Shown here: piece by piece, positions 1 to 7,733 of the stretch
Numbering within the stretch: the first letter of the stretch is position 1
Layout of the letters: the number at the start of each line of letters is the position of its first letter
Assembly: GCA_002403375.1 (NCBI GenBank)
Contig: DHHQ01000006.1
Span: 1-33,705, forward strand
Source: Thiobacillus denitrificans
Lineage (GTDB): Bacteria; Pseudomonadota; Gammaproteobacteria; Burkholderiales; Thiobacillaceae
Direction: 5' to 3'
DNA: 33,705 bases
Made by a program: the position numbers and the translations under genes
The notes under the pieces: generated by a model
Database searches by the model: none
The model's input: only the letters and a program-made list of their open reading frames with translations
Told to the model about the DNA's origin: nothing

Positions 1-616
1 TCTGGGTGAACTTGTAGGCGCCGTGCGAGGTGCCGATGGCGATCGCCAGGGCGTCGACCTTGGTCTTGGCGACGAAGTCGGCGGCCTCGTTGGGGTCGGT
101 CAGCAGCGCGGAATGATCCAGCACGCCTTCGGCGCCGTGGCCGTCTTCCTCGCCGGCCTTGCCGGTTTCGAGCGAGCCCAGGCAGCCCAGTTCGCCTTCG
201 ACCGACACGCCGCAGGCGTGCGCCAGTTCGGCGACCTTGCGGGTGGTCTCAACGTTGTACTCGTAGGTCGACGGGGTCTTGCCGTCTTCCATCAGCGAGC
301 CGTCCATCATCACCGAGCTGAAGCCGGACTGGATCGAGCGGAAGCAGATCGCGGGCGAGGCGCCGTGGTCCTGGTGCATGCAGATTGGGATCTGCGGGTA
401 CATCTCGATCGCGGCCAGGATCAGGTGGCGCAGGAAGGGTTCGCCGGCGTAGGAACGGGCGCCCGCGGAACCTTGCAGGATCACCGGCGAGTCGACGGCG
501 GCGGCAGCCTGCATGATCGCATGTACCTGCTCCATGTTGTTGACGTTAAACGCAGGCAGGCCATAGCCGTTTTCGGCGGCATGGTCGAGCAGTTGACGAA
601 GGGAAATCAGGGCCAT
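1..616 (-). CDS. fba: Class II fructose-bisphosphate aldolase, N-terminal 205 codons (cut by left edge)
   Basis: This enzyme interconverts fructose-1,6-bisphosphate and the two triose phosphates in glycolysis, gluconeogenesis and the Calvin cycle; class II members also act on sedoheptulose-1,7-bisphosphate. The protein begins MALISLRQLLDHAAENGYG, and HQDHG at residues 81-85 supplies the expected catalytic Asp (D83) and a zinc-ligand His (H84). The SVEGELGCLGS stretch further on is also typical of class II. The ATG at 616-614 follows an AGGAGAG ribosome site on the minus strand. It is the last gene of the tkt-gap-pgk-pyk-fba run, 42 bases after pyk, with no repeat element in that gap. The C-terminus lies outside the window. 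The family is clear. Whether it is the autotrophic (cbbA) or general isozyme cannot be told from this part. Confidence 0.95.
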   Translation of the reverse strand, partial: MALISLRQLLDHAAENGYGLPAFNVNNMEQVHAIMQAAAAVDSPVILQGSAGARSYAGEPFLRHLILAAIEMYPQIPICMHQDHGASPAICFRSIQSGFSSVMMDGSLMEDGKTPSTYEYNVETTRKVAELAHACGVSVEGELGCLGSLETGKAGEEDGHGAEGVLDHSALLTDPNEAADFVAKTKVDALAIAIGTSHGAYKFTQ

Positions 617-658
617 TTACACTCTCCTAGTTAAAAATTTGCAGCAGGCTTCGCGAAA

Positions 659-2092
659 TCAGGTCTTTTTGGAATCACCGACGCGGACGATCTTCATGGT
701 GTTGGTGCCGCCGGACTGTCCGATCGGCTCGCCGATGGTCAGCAGGATCAGGTCGCCGTCGCGCACCGCGCCGCGCCGCCGCAATTCCTCTTCTGCTTCG
801 GCCAGCAGCGCGTCGCGCTCCTTGTTGGCGGTCTGCAGGTTGATCGGATAGACGCCGCGGAAGAGGGTCACTTTTCTACGGGTTTGCACCTCGGGTGTCA
901 AGGCGTACACCGGCACCCGGGTCGACAGCCGGCTCATCCACAGGCAGGTGTTGCCCGACTCGGTCAGCGCGGCGATCGCCTTGATGTTGAGGTGCACCGA
1001 GGTGAACACCGCCGACATCGCGATCGCCTCGTCCGGGCGCAGGAAGCTGTGGTCCAGCCGCGCGCTGCCGAACACCGGCTCGGCTTCCTTCTCCGCCTCC
1101 AGGCAGACGCGGTCCATCGCCTGCACCGCCTCGACCGGGAACTGGCCGGCCGCGGTCTCGGCGGACAGCATCACGGCGTCGGTGCCGTCGAGCACGGCGT
1201 TGGCGACGTCGGAGACTTCGGCCCGGGTGGGGATCGGGCTGGAAATCATCGACTCCATCATCTGGGTGGCGGTGATCACGACCTTGTTGCGCTCGATCGC
1301 CATGCGGATCATGCGCTTCTGCAGCGCAGGCACCGCCGCGTCGCCGACCTCGACCCCGAGGTCGCCGCGCGCCACCATGATGGCGTCGGACGCCTCGAGG
1401 ATCTCCTCGAGGTTCTCGATCGCCTCGGTGCGCTCGATCTTGGCGACCAGCTGGCTCCTGCCGCCGGCCGCGCGCAGCAGCTCGCGCGCCTGGCGCATGT
1501 CGGCGCCGGAGCGCGGGAACGACACCGCCAGGTAGTCCGCGTTGAGCGCGGCGGCAGTCTTGATGTCCTCGATGTCTTTCTCGGTCAGCGCGGAAGCCGA
1601 CAGGCCGCCGCCCTTGCGGTTGATGCCCTTGTTGTTGGACAGCACGCCGCCCTGCACCACCTTGCAGACGATCTCCGTACCCTTGACCTCCTCGACCCAG
1701 AATTCGATGCGGCCGTCGTCCAGCAGCAGCGTCACGCCGCGGCTGACGTCGTTGGGCAGCTCCTTGTAGTCGAGGCCGACGCGGGTCTGGTCGCCCAGCG
1801 GGCAGGCGGCGTCGAGGATGAAGGTGTCGCCCTTGGCGAGAACGATCTTGCCGTCCTTGAACTTGCCGATGCGGATCTTCGGTCCCTGCAGGTCGACCAG
1901 CACGCCCACCGCGCGGCCCCGGGTGCGGGCCAACGACCGCACCATCTCGGCGCGGTCGATGTGGTCCTGCGCCACGCCATGGGAAAAGTTGAGACGGACC
2001 ACGTCCAGGCCGGCTTCCATCATCCGGTCCAGGGTTTTGGGATCGGAACAGGCGGGGCCCAGGGTGGCGACGATTTTGGTTCTGCGGATCAT
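659..2092 (-). CDS. pyk: Pyruvate kinase
   Basis: Pyruvate kinase converts phosphoenolpyruvate and ADP to pyruvate and ATP in the cytoplasm. At 477 aa it is close to bacterial type II enzymes. The N-terminus TKIVATLGPACSDP with RLNFSHG is the classic start of the barrel. VAKIERTEAIENL holds the active-site Lys-Ile-Glu, MVARGDLGVEVG is a metal/substrate loop, and DGTDAVMLSAETA follows near the barrel end. The last ~120 residues fit the regulatory C-domain. It sits between pgk and fba on the same strand, so it is probably co-transcribed. The ATG at 2092 starts exactly at the conserved N-terminus, but the bases before it on the minus strand (ACCCCCTC) are a poor ribosome site. The start is therefore chosen from homology. 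Confidence 0.96.
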   Translation of the reverse strand: MIRRTKIVATLGPACSDPKTLDRMMEAGLDVVRLNFSHGVAQDHIDRAEMVRSLARTRGRAVGVLVDLQGPKIRIGKFKDGKIVLAKGDTFILDAACPLGDQTRVGLDYKELPNDVSRGVTLLLDDGRIEFWVEEVKGTEIVCKVVQGGVLSNNKGINRKGGGLSASALTEKDIEDIKTAAALNADYLAVSFPRSGADMRQARELLRAAGGRSQLVAKIERTEAIENLEEILEASDAIMVARGDLGVEVGDAAVPALQKRMIRMAIERNKVVITATQMMESMISSPIPTRAEVSDVANAVLDGTDAVMLSAETAAGQFPVEAVQAMDRVCLEAEKEAEPVFGSARLDHSFLRPDEAIAMSAVFTSVHLNIKAIAALTESGNTCLWMSRLSTRVPVYALTPEVQTRRKVTLFRGVYPINLQTANKERDALLAEAEEELRRRGAVRDGDLILLTIGEPIGQSGGTNTMKIVRVGDSKKT

Positions 2093-2130
2093 GAGGGGGT
2101 GAACGGTCAGGATGGGAAAATGATGAGGGG

Positions 2131-2223
2131 GCAGGGGTCGGGATTCAGGGATCAGGGAAGGTGCGGGCGGCGCCCGCGCTTAGGTCCCCGGCCGCTGAAT
2201 CCCGCCCCCCGGATCCTGTGTTA
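2131..2223. repeat. Dyad-symmetric intergenic repeat element, copy 1 (pgk/pyk gap)
   Basis: Outer arms GGGATTCAG (2140-2148) and CTGAATCCC (2195-2203) are inverted. Between them lies a perfect inner hairpin, GCGGGC (2163-2168), loop GGC, GCCCGC (2172-2177). The left arm continues as GGGG-CAGG runs like those of the copies at 3477-3597 and 4630-4731. The element fills most of the pgk-pyk gap and ends by the pgk stop codon (2223-2221). This is the most diverged of the three copies. The repeat family is not one I recognise. Confidence 0.7.
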
Positions 2224-3399
2224 CTGCGCCCGTTCCTCCAGAATCGCCACGGCGGGCAGGACCTTGCCCTCGAGGTACTCGAGGAAGGCGCCGCCGGCGG
2301 TGGAGATGTAGCTCACCTTGTCGTAGATGTCGTACTTCTGGATCGCGGCGATGGTGTCGCCGCCGCCGGCCAGGGTGAAGGCATTGGTATTGGCGATCGC
2401 CATGGCGATGGTCTTGGTGCCTTCGCCGAACTGGTCGAACTCGAACACGCCGACCGGGCCGTTCCACACCACGGTGCCGGCGTTCATGATGATGTCGGCG
2501 AGCTGCTGCGCGCTCTTCGGGCCGATGTCGAAGATCATGTCGTCGTCGGCGACGTCCTTGGCATCCTTCAGCACCGCGGGCTCGTTGGCGTCGAACTTCT
2601 TGCCGCACACCACGTCGACGGCGATCGGGATGGTCGCGCCGCGCGCGGTCATCTTCTCGATCAGCGCCTGGGCGGTCGGCACCAGGTCGTCCTCGCACAG
2701 CGACTTGCCGACGTTATGGCCGGTGGCCTTGAGGAATGTGTTGGCGATGCCGCCGCCGACCACCAGCTGCTCGCACTTCTCGGCCAGCGCTTCGAGCACG
2801 GTCAGCTTGGTCGAGACCTTGCTGCCGCCGACGATGGCGACCATCGGGCGCGCCGGGTTGGCGAGCGCCTTCTCCAGCGCCTCGAGTTCCTCGGTCAAGA
2901 GGATGCCGGCCGCGGCGGTCGGCGCGAACTTGGCGATGCCATGGGTCGAGGCTTCGGCGCGGTGCGCGGTGCCGAAGGCGTCCATCACGAACACGTCGCA
3001 CAGTGCGGCGTATTTCTTGGCGGTCTCGTCGACGTTCTTCTTCTCGCCCTTGTTGACGCGGCAGTTCTCCAGCACGACCAGTTCGCCGTCGGCGACGTCG
3101 AAGCCGCCGTCGGTCCATTCACGGATCAGGCGCACGTTCTTGCCGAGCTTCTGCGCGATCACGTCGACCACGGGCTTCAACGAATCCTCTTCCCTGAACT
3201 CGCCCTCGGTCGGACGGCCGAGGTGCGAGGTGACCATCACCTTGGCGCCGGCCTTGAGGCAGTGCTCGATGGTGCGCATGGAAGCGGTGATGCGGGCGTC
3301 GGACGTGACCTTGCCGTCCTTGACGGGGACGTTCATGTCGGCGCGGATGAAGACGCGCTTGCCTGCCAGATCGAGATCGGTGACGCGTTTGAATGCCAT
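2221..3399 (-). CDS. pgk: Phosphoglycerate kinase
   Basis: This enzyme reversibly moves a phosphate between 1,3-bisphosphoglycerate and ADP. In autotrophs it works in the ATP-consuming direction of the Calvin cycle. At 392 aa it is normal for bacteria. The N-terminal substrate-binding signature is visible as KRVFIRADMNVPVKDG. GGSKVSTKLTVLEAL is the central nucleotide-domain segment, and GGGDTIAAI near the C-terminus is the conserved phosphate-binding Gly loop. The start ATG at 3399 follows a good AGGAGAA site. It lies between gap and pyk on the same strand, with repeat elements in both gaps and a hairpin-rich leader (3434-3466). Confidence 0.97.
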   Translation of the reverse strand: MAFKRVTDLDLAGKRVFIRADMNVPVKDGKVTSDARITASMRTIEHCLKAGAKVMVTSHLGRPTEGEFREEDSLKPVVDVIAQKLGKNVRLIREWTDGGFDVADGELVVLENCRVNKGEKKNVDETAKKYAALCDVFVMDAFGTAHRAEASTHGIAKFAPTAAAGILLTEELEALEKALANPARPMVAIVGGSKVSTKLTVLEALAEKCEQLVVGGGIANTFLKATGHNVGKSLCEDDLVPTAQALIEKMTARGATIPIAVDVVCGKKFDANEPAVLKDAKDVADDDMIFDIGPKSAQQLADIIMNAGTVVWNGPVGVFEFDQFGEGTKTIAMAIANTNAFTLAGGGDTIAAIQKYDIYDKVSYISTAGGAFLEYLEGKVLPAVAILEERAQ

Positions 3400-3433
3400 G
3401 GTTGTTTCTCCTGAAAAGTAAGGTTTAAGGGTT

Positions 3434-3466
3434 GGCGCGGTGTGGAGCCGCGCCAGGCCTTAAGGC
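3434..3466 (-). promoter_or_regulatory. Hairpin and palindrome in the pgk leader
   Basis: A 7-bp stem, GGCGCGG (3434-3440) with CCGCGCC (3448-3454), lies beside the perfect palindrome GCCTTAAGGC (3457-3466). Both are between the repeat element and the pgk start, 35-65 bases upstream of the ATG. There is no T-run, so it is not an intrinsic terminator. It could be an mRNA processing or stability structure or a protein-binding palindrome. The function is unknown. Confidence 0.4.
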
Positions 3467-3476
3467 TCACCTTTGA

Positions 3477-3597
3477 AGGGGTCAGGGGTCGGGATTCAGG
3501 GGTCAGGGGATGTGCGGCCGAAGGCCACGCCCCTGATATACGCGCGGGCTGTGCCCGCACCGTCCCTGAATCCTGATCCCTGAATCCTGACCCCTTA
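3477..3597. repeat. Dyad-symmetric intergenic repeat element, copy 2 (gap/pgk gap)
   Basis: This is the best preserved copy. AGGGGTCAGG (3477-3486) is inverted as CCTGACCCCT (3586-3595). The right arm contains CCCTGAATCC twice (3564-3573 and 3578-3587), a 14-base tandem period. The left arm has matching GGGATTCAGG and GGTCAGG units. The centre has a perfect hairpin GCGGGC-TGT-GCCCGC (3544-3558) and a smaller GGCC-GAA-GGCC stem. The outer right edge runs directly into the gap stop codon (TAA, 3597-3595). Confidence 0.85.
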
Positions 3598-4596
3598 CTT
3601 GGCGACGTGCTCGACGAAGCGGAGCATGTTGCAGGTGTAGCCGTACTCGTTGTCGTACCACGAGACGACCTTGACGAAGGTGTCGTCGAGCGCGATGCCG
3701 GCTTCGGCGTCGAAGATCGACGAGTAGCCCACGCCGCGGAAGTCGGTCGAGACGACCTTCTCGTCGGTGTAGCCGAGGGTCTTGCTGATGTCGCCGGATT
3801 CGGACGCCTTCTTCATGGCGGCGCAGATGTCGGCGTACTTGGCGGGCTTCTCGAGTTCGACGGTCAGGTCGACGACGGACACGTCGGAGGTCGGCACGCG
3901 GAAGGCCATGCCGGTCAGCTTGCCGTTCAGCGCGGGCAGCACCTTGCCGACGGCCTTGGCAGCACCGGTCGACGACGGGATGATGTTCTCGAGGATGCCG
4001 CGGCCGCCGCGCCAGTCCTTGGCGGACGGGCCGTCGACGGTTTTCTGGGTCGCGGTGGCGGCGTGCACGGTCGACATCAGGCCGCGCTTGATGCCCCAGT
4101 TGTCGTTCAGCACCTTGGCGATCGGCGCCAGGCAGTTGGTGGTGCAGGAAGCCGCCGAGACGATGGACTGGCCGGCGTAGGTTTCGTGGTTCACGCCGTA
4201 CACGAACATCGGGGTGTCGTCCTTGGACGGGGCCGATTGCACGACCTTCTTCGCACCGGCCTTGAGGTGGGCTTCGCACGACTCGGTGGTCAGGAAGAAG
4301 CCGGTGCAATCGATCACGATGTCGGCGCCGACTTCGTTCCACTTCAGGTTGGCGGGATCGCGCTCGGCGGTCAGGCGGATCTTCTTGCCGTTGACGACCA
4401 TGTTGCCGCCGTCGACCTTGATGTCACCGTTGAAACGGCCGTGCACCGAATCGTACTTCAGCATGTACGCGAGGTAGTCCGCGTCGAGCAGGTCGTTGAT
4501 CGCGACGATCTCGATGCTGGGGAAGTCCTTCGCCACCGCGCGGAACACCATGCGGCCGATGCGGCCAAAACCGTTGATACCAACTTTGATTGCCAT
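3595..4596 (-). CDS. gap: Glyceraldehyde-3-phosphate dehydrogenase, GapA type
   Basis: The enzyme oxidises glyceraldehyde-3-phosphate to 1,3-bisphosphoglycerate, or runs in reverse in the Calvin cycle. The 333-aa protein closely resembles enterobacterial GapA along its length. The dinucleotide fold starts KVGINGFGRIGR. The catalytic Cys is C151 in SAASCTTNCLAP, and H178 (STVHAATA) is the partner base. D35 in VAINDLLDAD predicts preference for NAD over NADP. WYDNEYGY is near the C-terminus. The start at 4596 has a GGAG site. The gene is flanked on both sides by repeat elements. NAD preference is read from one residue and is inference; family identity is secure. Confidence 0.97.
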   Translation of the reverse strand: MAIKVGINGFGRIGRMVFRAVAKDFPSIEIVAINDLLDADYLAYMLKYDSVHGRFNGDIKVDGGNMVVNGKKIRLTAERDPANLKWNEVGADIVIDCTGFFLTTESCEAHLKAGAKKVVQSAPSKDDTPMFVYGVNHETYAGQSIVSAASCTTNCLAPIAKVLNDNWGIKRGLMSTVHAATATQKTVDGPSAKDWRGGRGILENIIPSSTGAAKAVGKVLPALNGKLTGMAFRVPTSDVSVVDLTVELEKPAKYADICAAMKKASESGDISKTLGYTDEKVVSTDFRGVGYSSIFDAEAGIALDDTFVKVVSWYDNEYGYTCNMLRFVEHVAK

Positions 4597-4629
4597 TTGT
4601 CAGTCTCCAATGAGGTTGAAAATCTTTTT

Positions 4630-4731
4630 TAGGGGCCAGGAACCAGGGGCCAGGGGCTAGGGGGACCGGACAAGGCGCGGACTTCAGTCCGCCCATTCCC
4701 TGGTCCCTGAATCCTAACCCCTAGTCCCTTA
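4630..4731. repeat. Dyad-symmetric intergenic repeat element, copy 3 (tkt/gap gap)
   Basis: CTAGGGG (4657-4663) is inverted as CCCCTAG (4718-4724). The left arm repeats AGGGGCCAGG-like units, and the right arm contains TCCCTGAATCC as in copy 2. The centre is a perfect hairpin GCGGAC-TTCA-GTCCGC (4677-4692). The stem sequence differs from copies 1 and 2, but position and size are the same. The right edge runs into the tkt stop codon (TAA, 4731-4729). Confidence 0.8.
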
Positions 4732-6714
4732 GATCACGCTCTTGACGGCGGCCGCGACGTTTTCGGGGGTGAAGCCGAACTCCTTGAACAGTTCGTCGGC
4801 CGGGGCGGACTCGCCGAAGTGGTCCCACCCGATCACGGCGCCTTCCAGGCCCACGTATTTGCGCCAGAAGTCGCTGACGCCGGCTTCCACCGCGACGCGC
4901 GGCAGCCCCTTGGGGAGCACGCTTTCGCGGTAAGCGGCGTCCTGCCTGTCGAAGGTGTTGGTCGACGGCATCGACACCACACGCACCGGGATGCCTTCCG
5001 CAGCCAGCGCTTCCTGGGCCTTCACAGCCAGGGAGACCTCCGAGCCGGTGGCGATGATGACGGCCTTCGCACCGGCGGCGTCACGCAGCACGTAGCCGCC
5101 ACGGGCGATGTTGGCGAGGGTCGCCTCGTCGCGCTGCATGAACGGCAGGTTCTGGCGGGACAGGATGTGGCAGGTGGGGCCGTCGGTGCGTTCGACCGAG
5201 GCGGCCCAGCCGACCATGGTCTCGACCGTGTCGCACGGACGCCAGACGTCGATGTGGGGGATCATGCGCAGGGTCGCGGTCTGCTCGACCGGCTGGTGGG
5301 TCGGGCCGTCCTCGCCGAGGCCGATGGAGTCGTGCGTGAACACGTGGATCACGCGCTGCTTCATCAGCGCGGCCATGCGGATGGCGTTGCGCGAGTATTC
5401 CGAGAACATCAGGAAGGTGCCGCCGAACGGCAGCAGGCCGCCGTGCAGCGCCATGCCGTTCATGATCGCGGCCATGCCGAATTCACGCACGCCGTAGCTG
5501 ATGTAGTTGCCGGGATTGCCGTTGCGCACCGGATGGCAGCCGGTCCAGTTGGTCAGGTTGGAGCCGGTGAGGTCGGCCGAGCCGCCGAGGAACTCGGGCA
5601 GCGCGGGCGCCAGCGCGTTGATCGCGATCTGGCTCGCCTTGCGGGTGGCGACGGTCTCGGCCTTGGCGTTGATCTCGGCCAGCTTCTCGGCGACGTGCGC
5701 CTTCCAGTTGGCGGGCAGCTCGCCCTTCATGCGGCGCTCGAACTCGGCGGCCTCGGCCGGGTAGGCCTTCTTGTACTCGGCGAACTTGTTGTTCCACAGC
5801 GTTTCGAGCCCCTCACCCTTGGTCTTGGCGTCCCAGCCGGCGTAGATGTCGGCGGGGATTTCGAAGGCGGGCGAGTTCCAGCCCATGTTCTGGCGGGTAG
5901 CCTCGACTTCCGCGTGGCCCAGGGCCGCGCCGTGCACATCGTGGGTGCCGGCCTTGTTGGGCGAGCCCTTGCCGATGATGGTCTTGCAGCAGATCAGGGT
6001 CGGCTTGTCGGTGCTGGCCTTGGCCTTCTGGATCGCCGCCTCGAGGGCGACGACGTCGTGGCCGTCGACGCCGGGGATGACGTTCCAGCCGTAGGCCTCG
6101 AAACGCTTGGCGGTGTCGTCGGTGTACCAGTGCTCGATGTGGCCGTCGATCGAGATGCCGTTGTCGTCCCAGAACGCGACCAGCTTGTTGAGCTTCCAGG
6201 TGCCGGCGAGCGCGCAGGCCTCGTGCGAGATGCCTTCCATCATGCAGCCGTCGCCGAGGAACACGTAGGTGTGGTGGTCGACGATGGTGTGGTCGGGCTT
6301 GTTGAATTCGGCGGCGAGGATCTTTTCCGCCATCGCCATGCCGACGGCGTTGGTGATGCCCTGGCCGAGCGGACCGGTGGTGGTCTCGACACCCGGGGTA
6401 TAGCCATACTCGGGGTGGCCAGGGGTCCTGGAGTGCAGCTGGCGGAACTGCTTCAGGTCGTCGATCGACAGGTCGTAGCCGGTCAGGTGCAGCAACGCGT
6501 AGATCAGCATCGAGCCATGGCCGTTCGACAGCACGAAGCGGTCGCGGTCCGCCCACTTGGGATTGGTGGGGTTGTGGCGCAGGTGGTGGTTCCACAGCGT
6601 CTCGGCGATTTCCGCCATCCCCATCGGGGCGCCGGGGTGGCCGGATTTGGCTTTTTCGACAGCATCCATCGCGAGCGCGCGGATGGCATTGGCCAGGTCG
6701 TTACGGGTAGGCAT
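4729..6714 (-). CDS. tkt: Transketolase
   Basis: Transketolase moves two-carbon ketol units between sugar phosphates, using thiamine diphosphate, in the Calvin and pentose-phosphate cycles. The protein is 661 aa, near the 663 of the E. coli enzyme. KSGHPGAPMGMA holds H26. The thiamine-diphosphate motif is G154-D-G156 through N185 (DDNGIS). THDSIGLGEDGPTHQPVEQ marks the pyrimidine domain. An upstream in-frame ATG at 6750 exists, but I chose 6714 because MPTRNDLANAIRALAMDA matches family N-termini and GAAGGGAA precedes it. It is first in the minus-strand carbon cluster, so promoter activity in 6715-6948 probably drives the run. Confidence 0.97.
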   Translation of the reverse strand: MPTRNDLANAIRALAMDAVEKAKSGHPGAPMGMAEIAETLWNHHLRHNPTNPKWADRDRFVLSNGHGSMLIYALLHLTGYDLSIDDLKQFRQLHSRTPGHPEYGYTPGVETTTGPLGQGITNAVGMAMAEKILAAEFNKPDHTIVDHHTYVFLGDGCMMEGISHEACALAGTWKLNKLVAFWDDNGISIDGHIEHWYTDDTAKRFEAYGWNVIPGVDGHDVVALEAAIQKAKASTDKPTLICCKTIIGKGSPNKAGTHDVHGAALGHAEVEATRQNMGWNSPAFEIPADIYAGWDAKTKGEGLETLWNNKFAEYKKAYPAEAAEFERRMKGELPANWKAHVAEKLAEINAKAETVATRKASQIAINALAPALPEFLGGSADLTGSNLTNWTGCHPVRNGNPGNYISYGVREFGMAAIMNGMALHGGLLPFGGTFLMFSEYSRNAIRMAALMKQRVIHVFTHDSIGLGEDGPTHQPVEQTATLRMIPHIDVWRPCDTVETMVGWAASVERTDGPTCHILSRQNLPFMQRDEATLANIARGGYVLRDAAGAKAVIIATGSEVSLAVKAQEALAAEGIPVRVVSMPSTNTFDRQDAAYRESVLPKGLPRVAVEAGVSDFWRKYVGLEGAVIGWDHFGESAPADELFKEFGFTPENVAAAVKSVI

Positions 6715-6788
6715 TGCGTTCCCTTCAGCTAGGTAAAAAAACTGCGGCATCGACCGCCCGCAAAGCCGCGCGGGGGCAGCTTGGGCAG

Positions 6789-6817
6789 AATATGCAAAAG
6801 CTCGGATTATCCGTCAG
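6789..6817 (-). promoter_or_regulatory. Candidate sigma70-type promoter for the tkt-gap-pgk-pyk-fba cluster
   Basis: On the minus strand CTGACG (6817-6812) and CATATT (6794-6789) are separated by 17 bases. Each matches 4 of 6 consensus positions. The expected start would give a leader of about 65 bases before tkt. This is the best pairing I found in the 234-base gap. No CbbR-type (T-N11-A) operator could be assigned with confidence. Confidence 0.35.
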
Positions 6818-6948
6818 CAGGGCGGGCTTTCGCAAGCCAAGCCCCGCACAGGCAAAAGACTCGCCCCGACAAGGGCTTATGCGGGCAAGCTCAAGCCGGG
6901 AGTCAGGACAGGGGCGCTAAAATCTTTTTATTCGGACGATGAAGCGCC

Positions 6949-7731
6949 TTATGCGCCGGCCGCTTTCAGCCAGTCGCGCCACAGTTCGAAGAGCTGCGGA
7001 CTCGCCGAGGCGACCACCGAGCGCTCCCACACGTTGGCGATGTCGAAGCTGCCGGACAGGCAGGCCAGCCGCCCACCCGCCTCCTCCAGGATCAGCGCGC
7101 CGGCGGCGTAGTCCCACAGCTTCTGCCCGCCGTGCAGATAGACGTCGAAGCGCCCCGCCGCGGTGTAGCACCAGTCGAGCGTGGAAGCGCCGAAATTGCG
7201 CTGCGAGGCGTACGGCGGCCACGACGCCAGCCGCCCCGCGAGCTCGCGGTCGATGCGCTTCATCTCGACGCCGGCGAGCGCACGGCGCAGTTCGGGAACC
7301 GGCTGGCGCAGCGGCAGCGGCGTGCCGTTGAGGTGCGCCCCCTTCCCGCGCTCGGCGCTGAACATCTCGTCGGCGACCGGGTCGTAGACCACGCCGAGCA
7401 TGCGCTCGCCCTTGTAGAGGTAGGCCACCGACACCGCGAAGTAGGGCACCCCGGCGACGAAGTTGGAGGTGCCGTCGATCGGGTCGACGCACCACAGGCC
7501 GTCGCGGCCGGCGTCCCAGGCGTCGCGATGCTGCTGCTCGGTCATCTCCTCGCCCAGCACGGGCACGTCACGGATCTTCGGCAGCGCCGCCTCGAGCGCG
7601 GCCTGCGTCTCGGAATCCGCCTCGGTGAACAGGCTGCCATCCGTCTTGCGGCTGTGCGCGACCTTGAGGAAACGCGGCGTCACCTCGCGCTGCGCGATTT
7701 CCCGGACCAGCGTCTTGACGTCCTCGAGCAT
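6949..7731 (-). CDS. Inositol-monophosphatase-family phosphatase
   Basis: This is a Mg-dependent, Li-sensitive-type phosphomonoesterase (SuhB/HisN/CysQ/FBPase superfamily). The 260-aa protein shows the metal-binding GEE (in VLGEEMTE), the signature DPIDGTSNF and the C-terminal WDYAAGALILEEAGG. The start at 7731 is chosen because MLEDVKTLVREIAQ begins the conserved fold and lies two bases after the stop of the methyltransferase gene, a coupling arrangement. Longer in-frame extensions overlap that gene and are not credible. The substrate (inositol phosphate, histidinol phosphate, PAP or a sugar bisphosphate) cannot be set from sequence. It lies beside a Calvin-cycle cluster, so a sugar phosphate is possible, but that is only context. 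It ends the three-gene unit. Confidence 0.88.
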   Translation of the reverse strand: MLEDVKTLVREIAQREVTPRFLKVAHSRKTDGSLFTEADSETQAALEAALPKIRDVPVLGEEMTEQQHRDAWDAGRDGLWCVDPIDGTSNFVAGVPYFAVSVAYLYKGERMLGVVYDPVADEMFSAERGKGAHLNGTPLPLRQPVPELRRALAGVEMKRIDRELAGRLASWPPYASQRNFGASTLDWCYTAAGRFDVYLHGGQKLWDYAAGALILEEAGGRLACLSGSFDIANVWERSVVASASPQLFELWRDWLKAAGA

Positions 7732-7733
7732 GG

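Noticed and set aside
3459..3464. CTTAAG in the pgk leader as another QseB-type site
   Set aside because: It is a single half-site inside a palindrome, without a second copy at 11-base spacing.
3477..3597. CRISPR array or tandem-repeat locus from the repeated CCCTGAATCC units
   Set aside because: There are only two or three short units, no spacers and no cas genes. The dyad layout fits an intergenic hairpin element.
4819..6732. 637-aa plus-strand frame opposite transketolase
   Set aside because: It is antisense to a full-length conserved enzyme and has a low-information composition typical of shadow frames.
6913..6948. GGCGCT...AGCGCC stem after the phosphatase gene as a terminator
   Set aside because: The 6-bp stem has a loop of about 24 bases with its A/T tract inside the loop, so it is not a normal intrinsic terminator.
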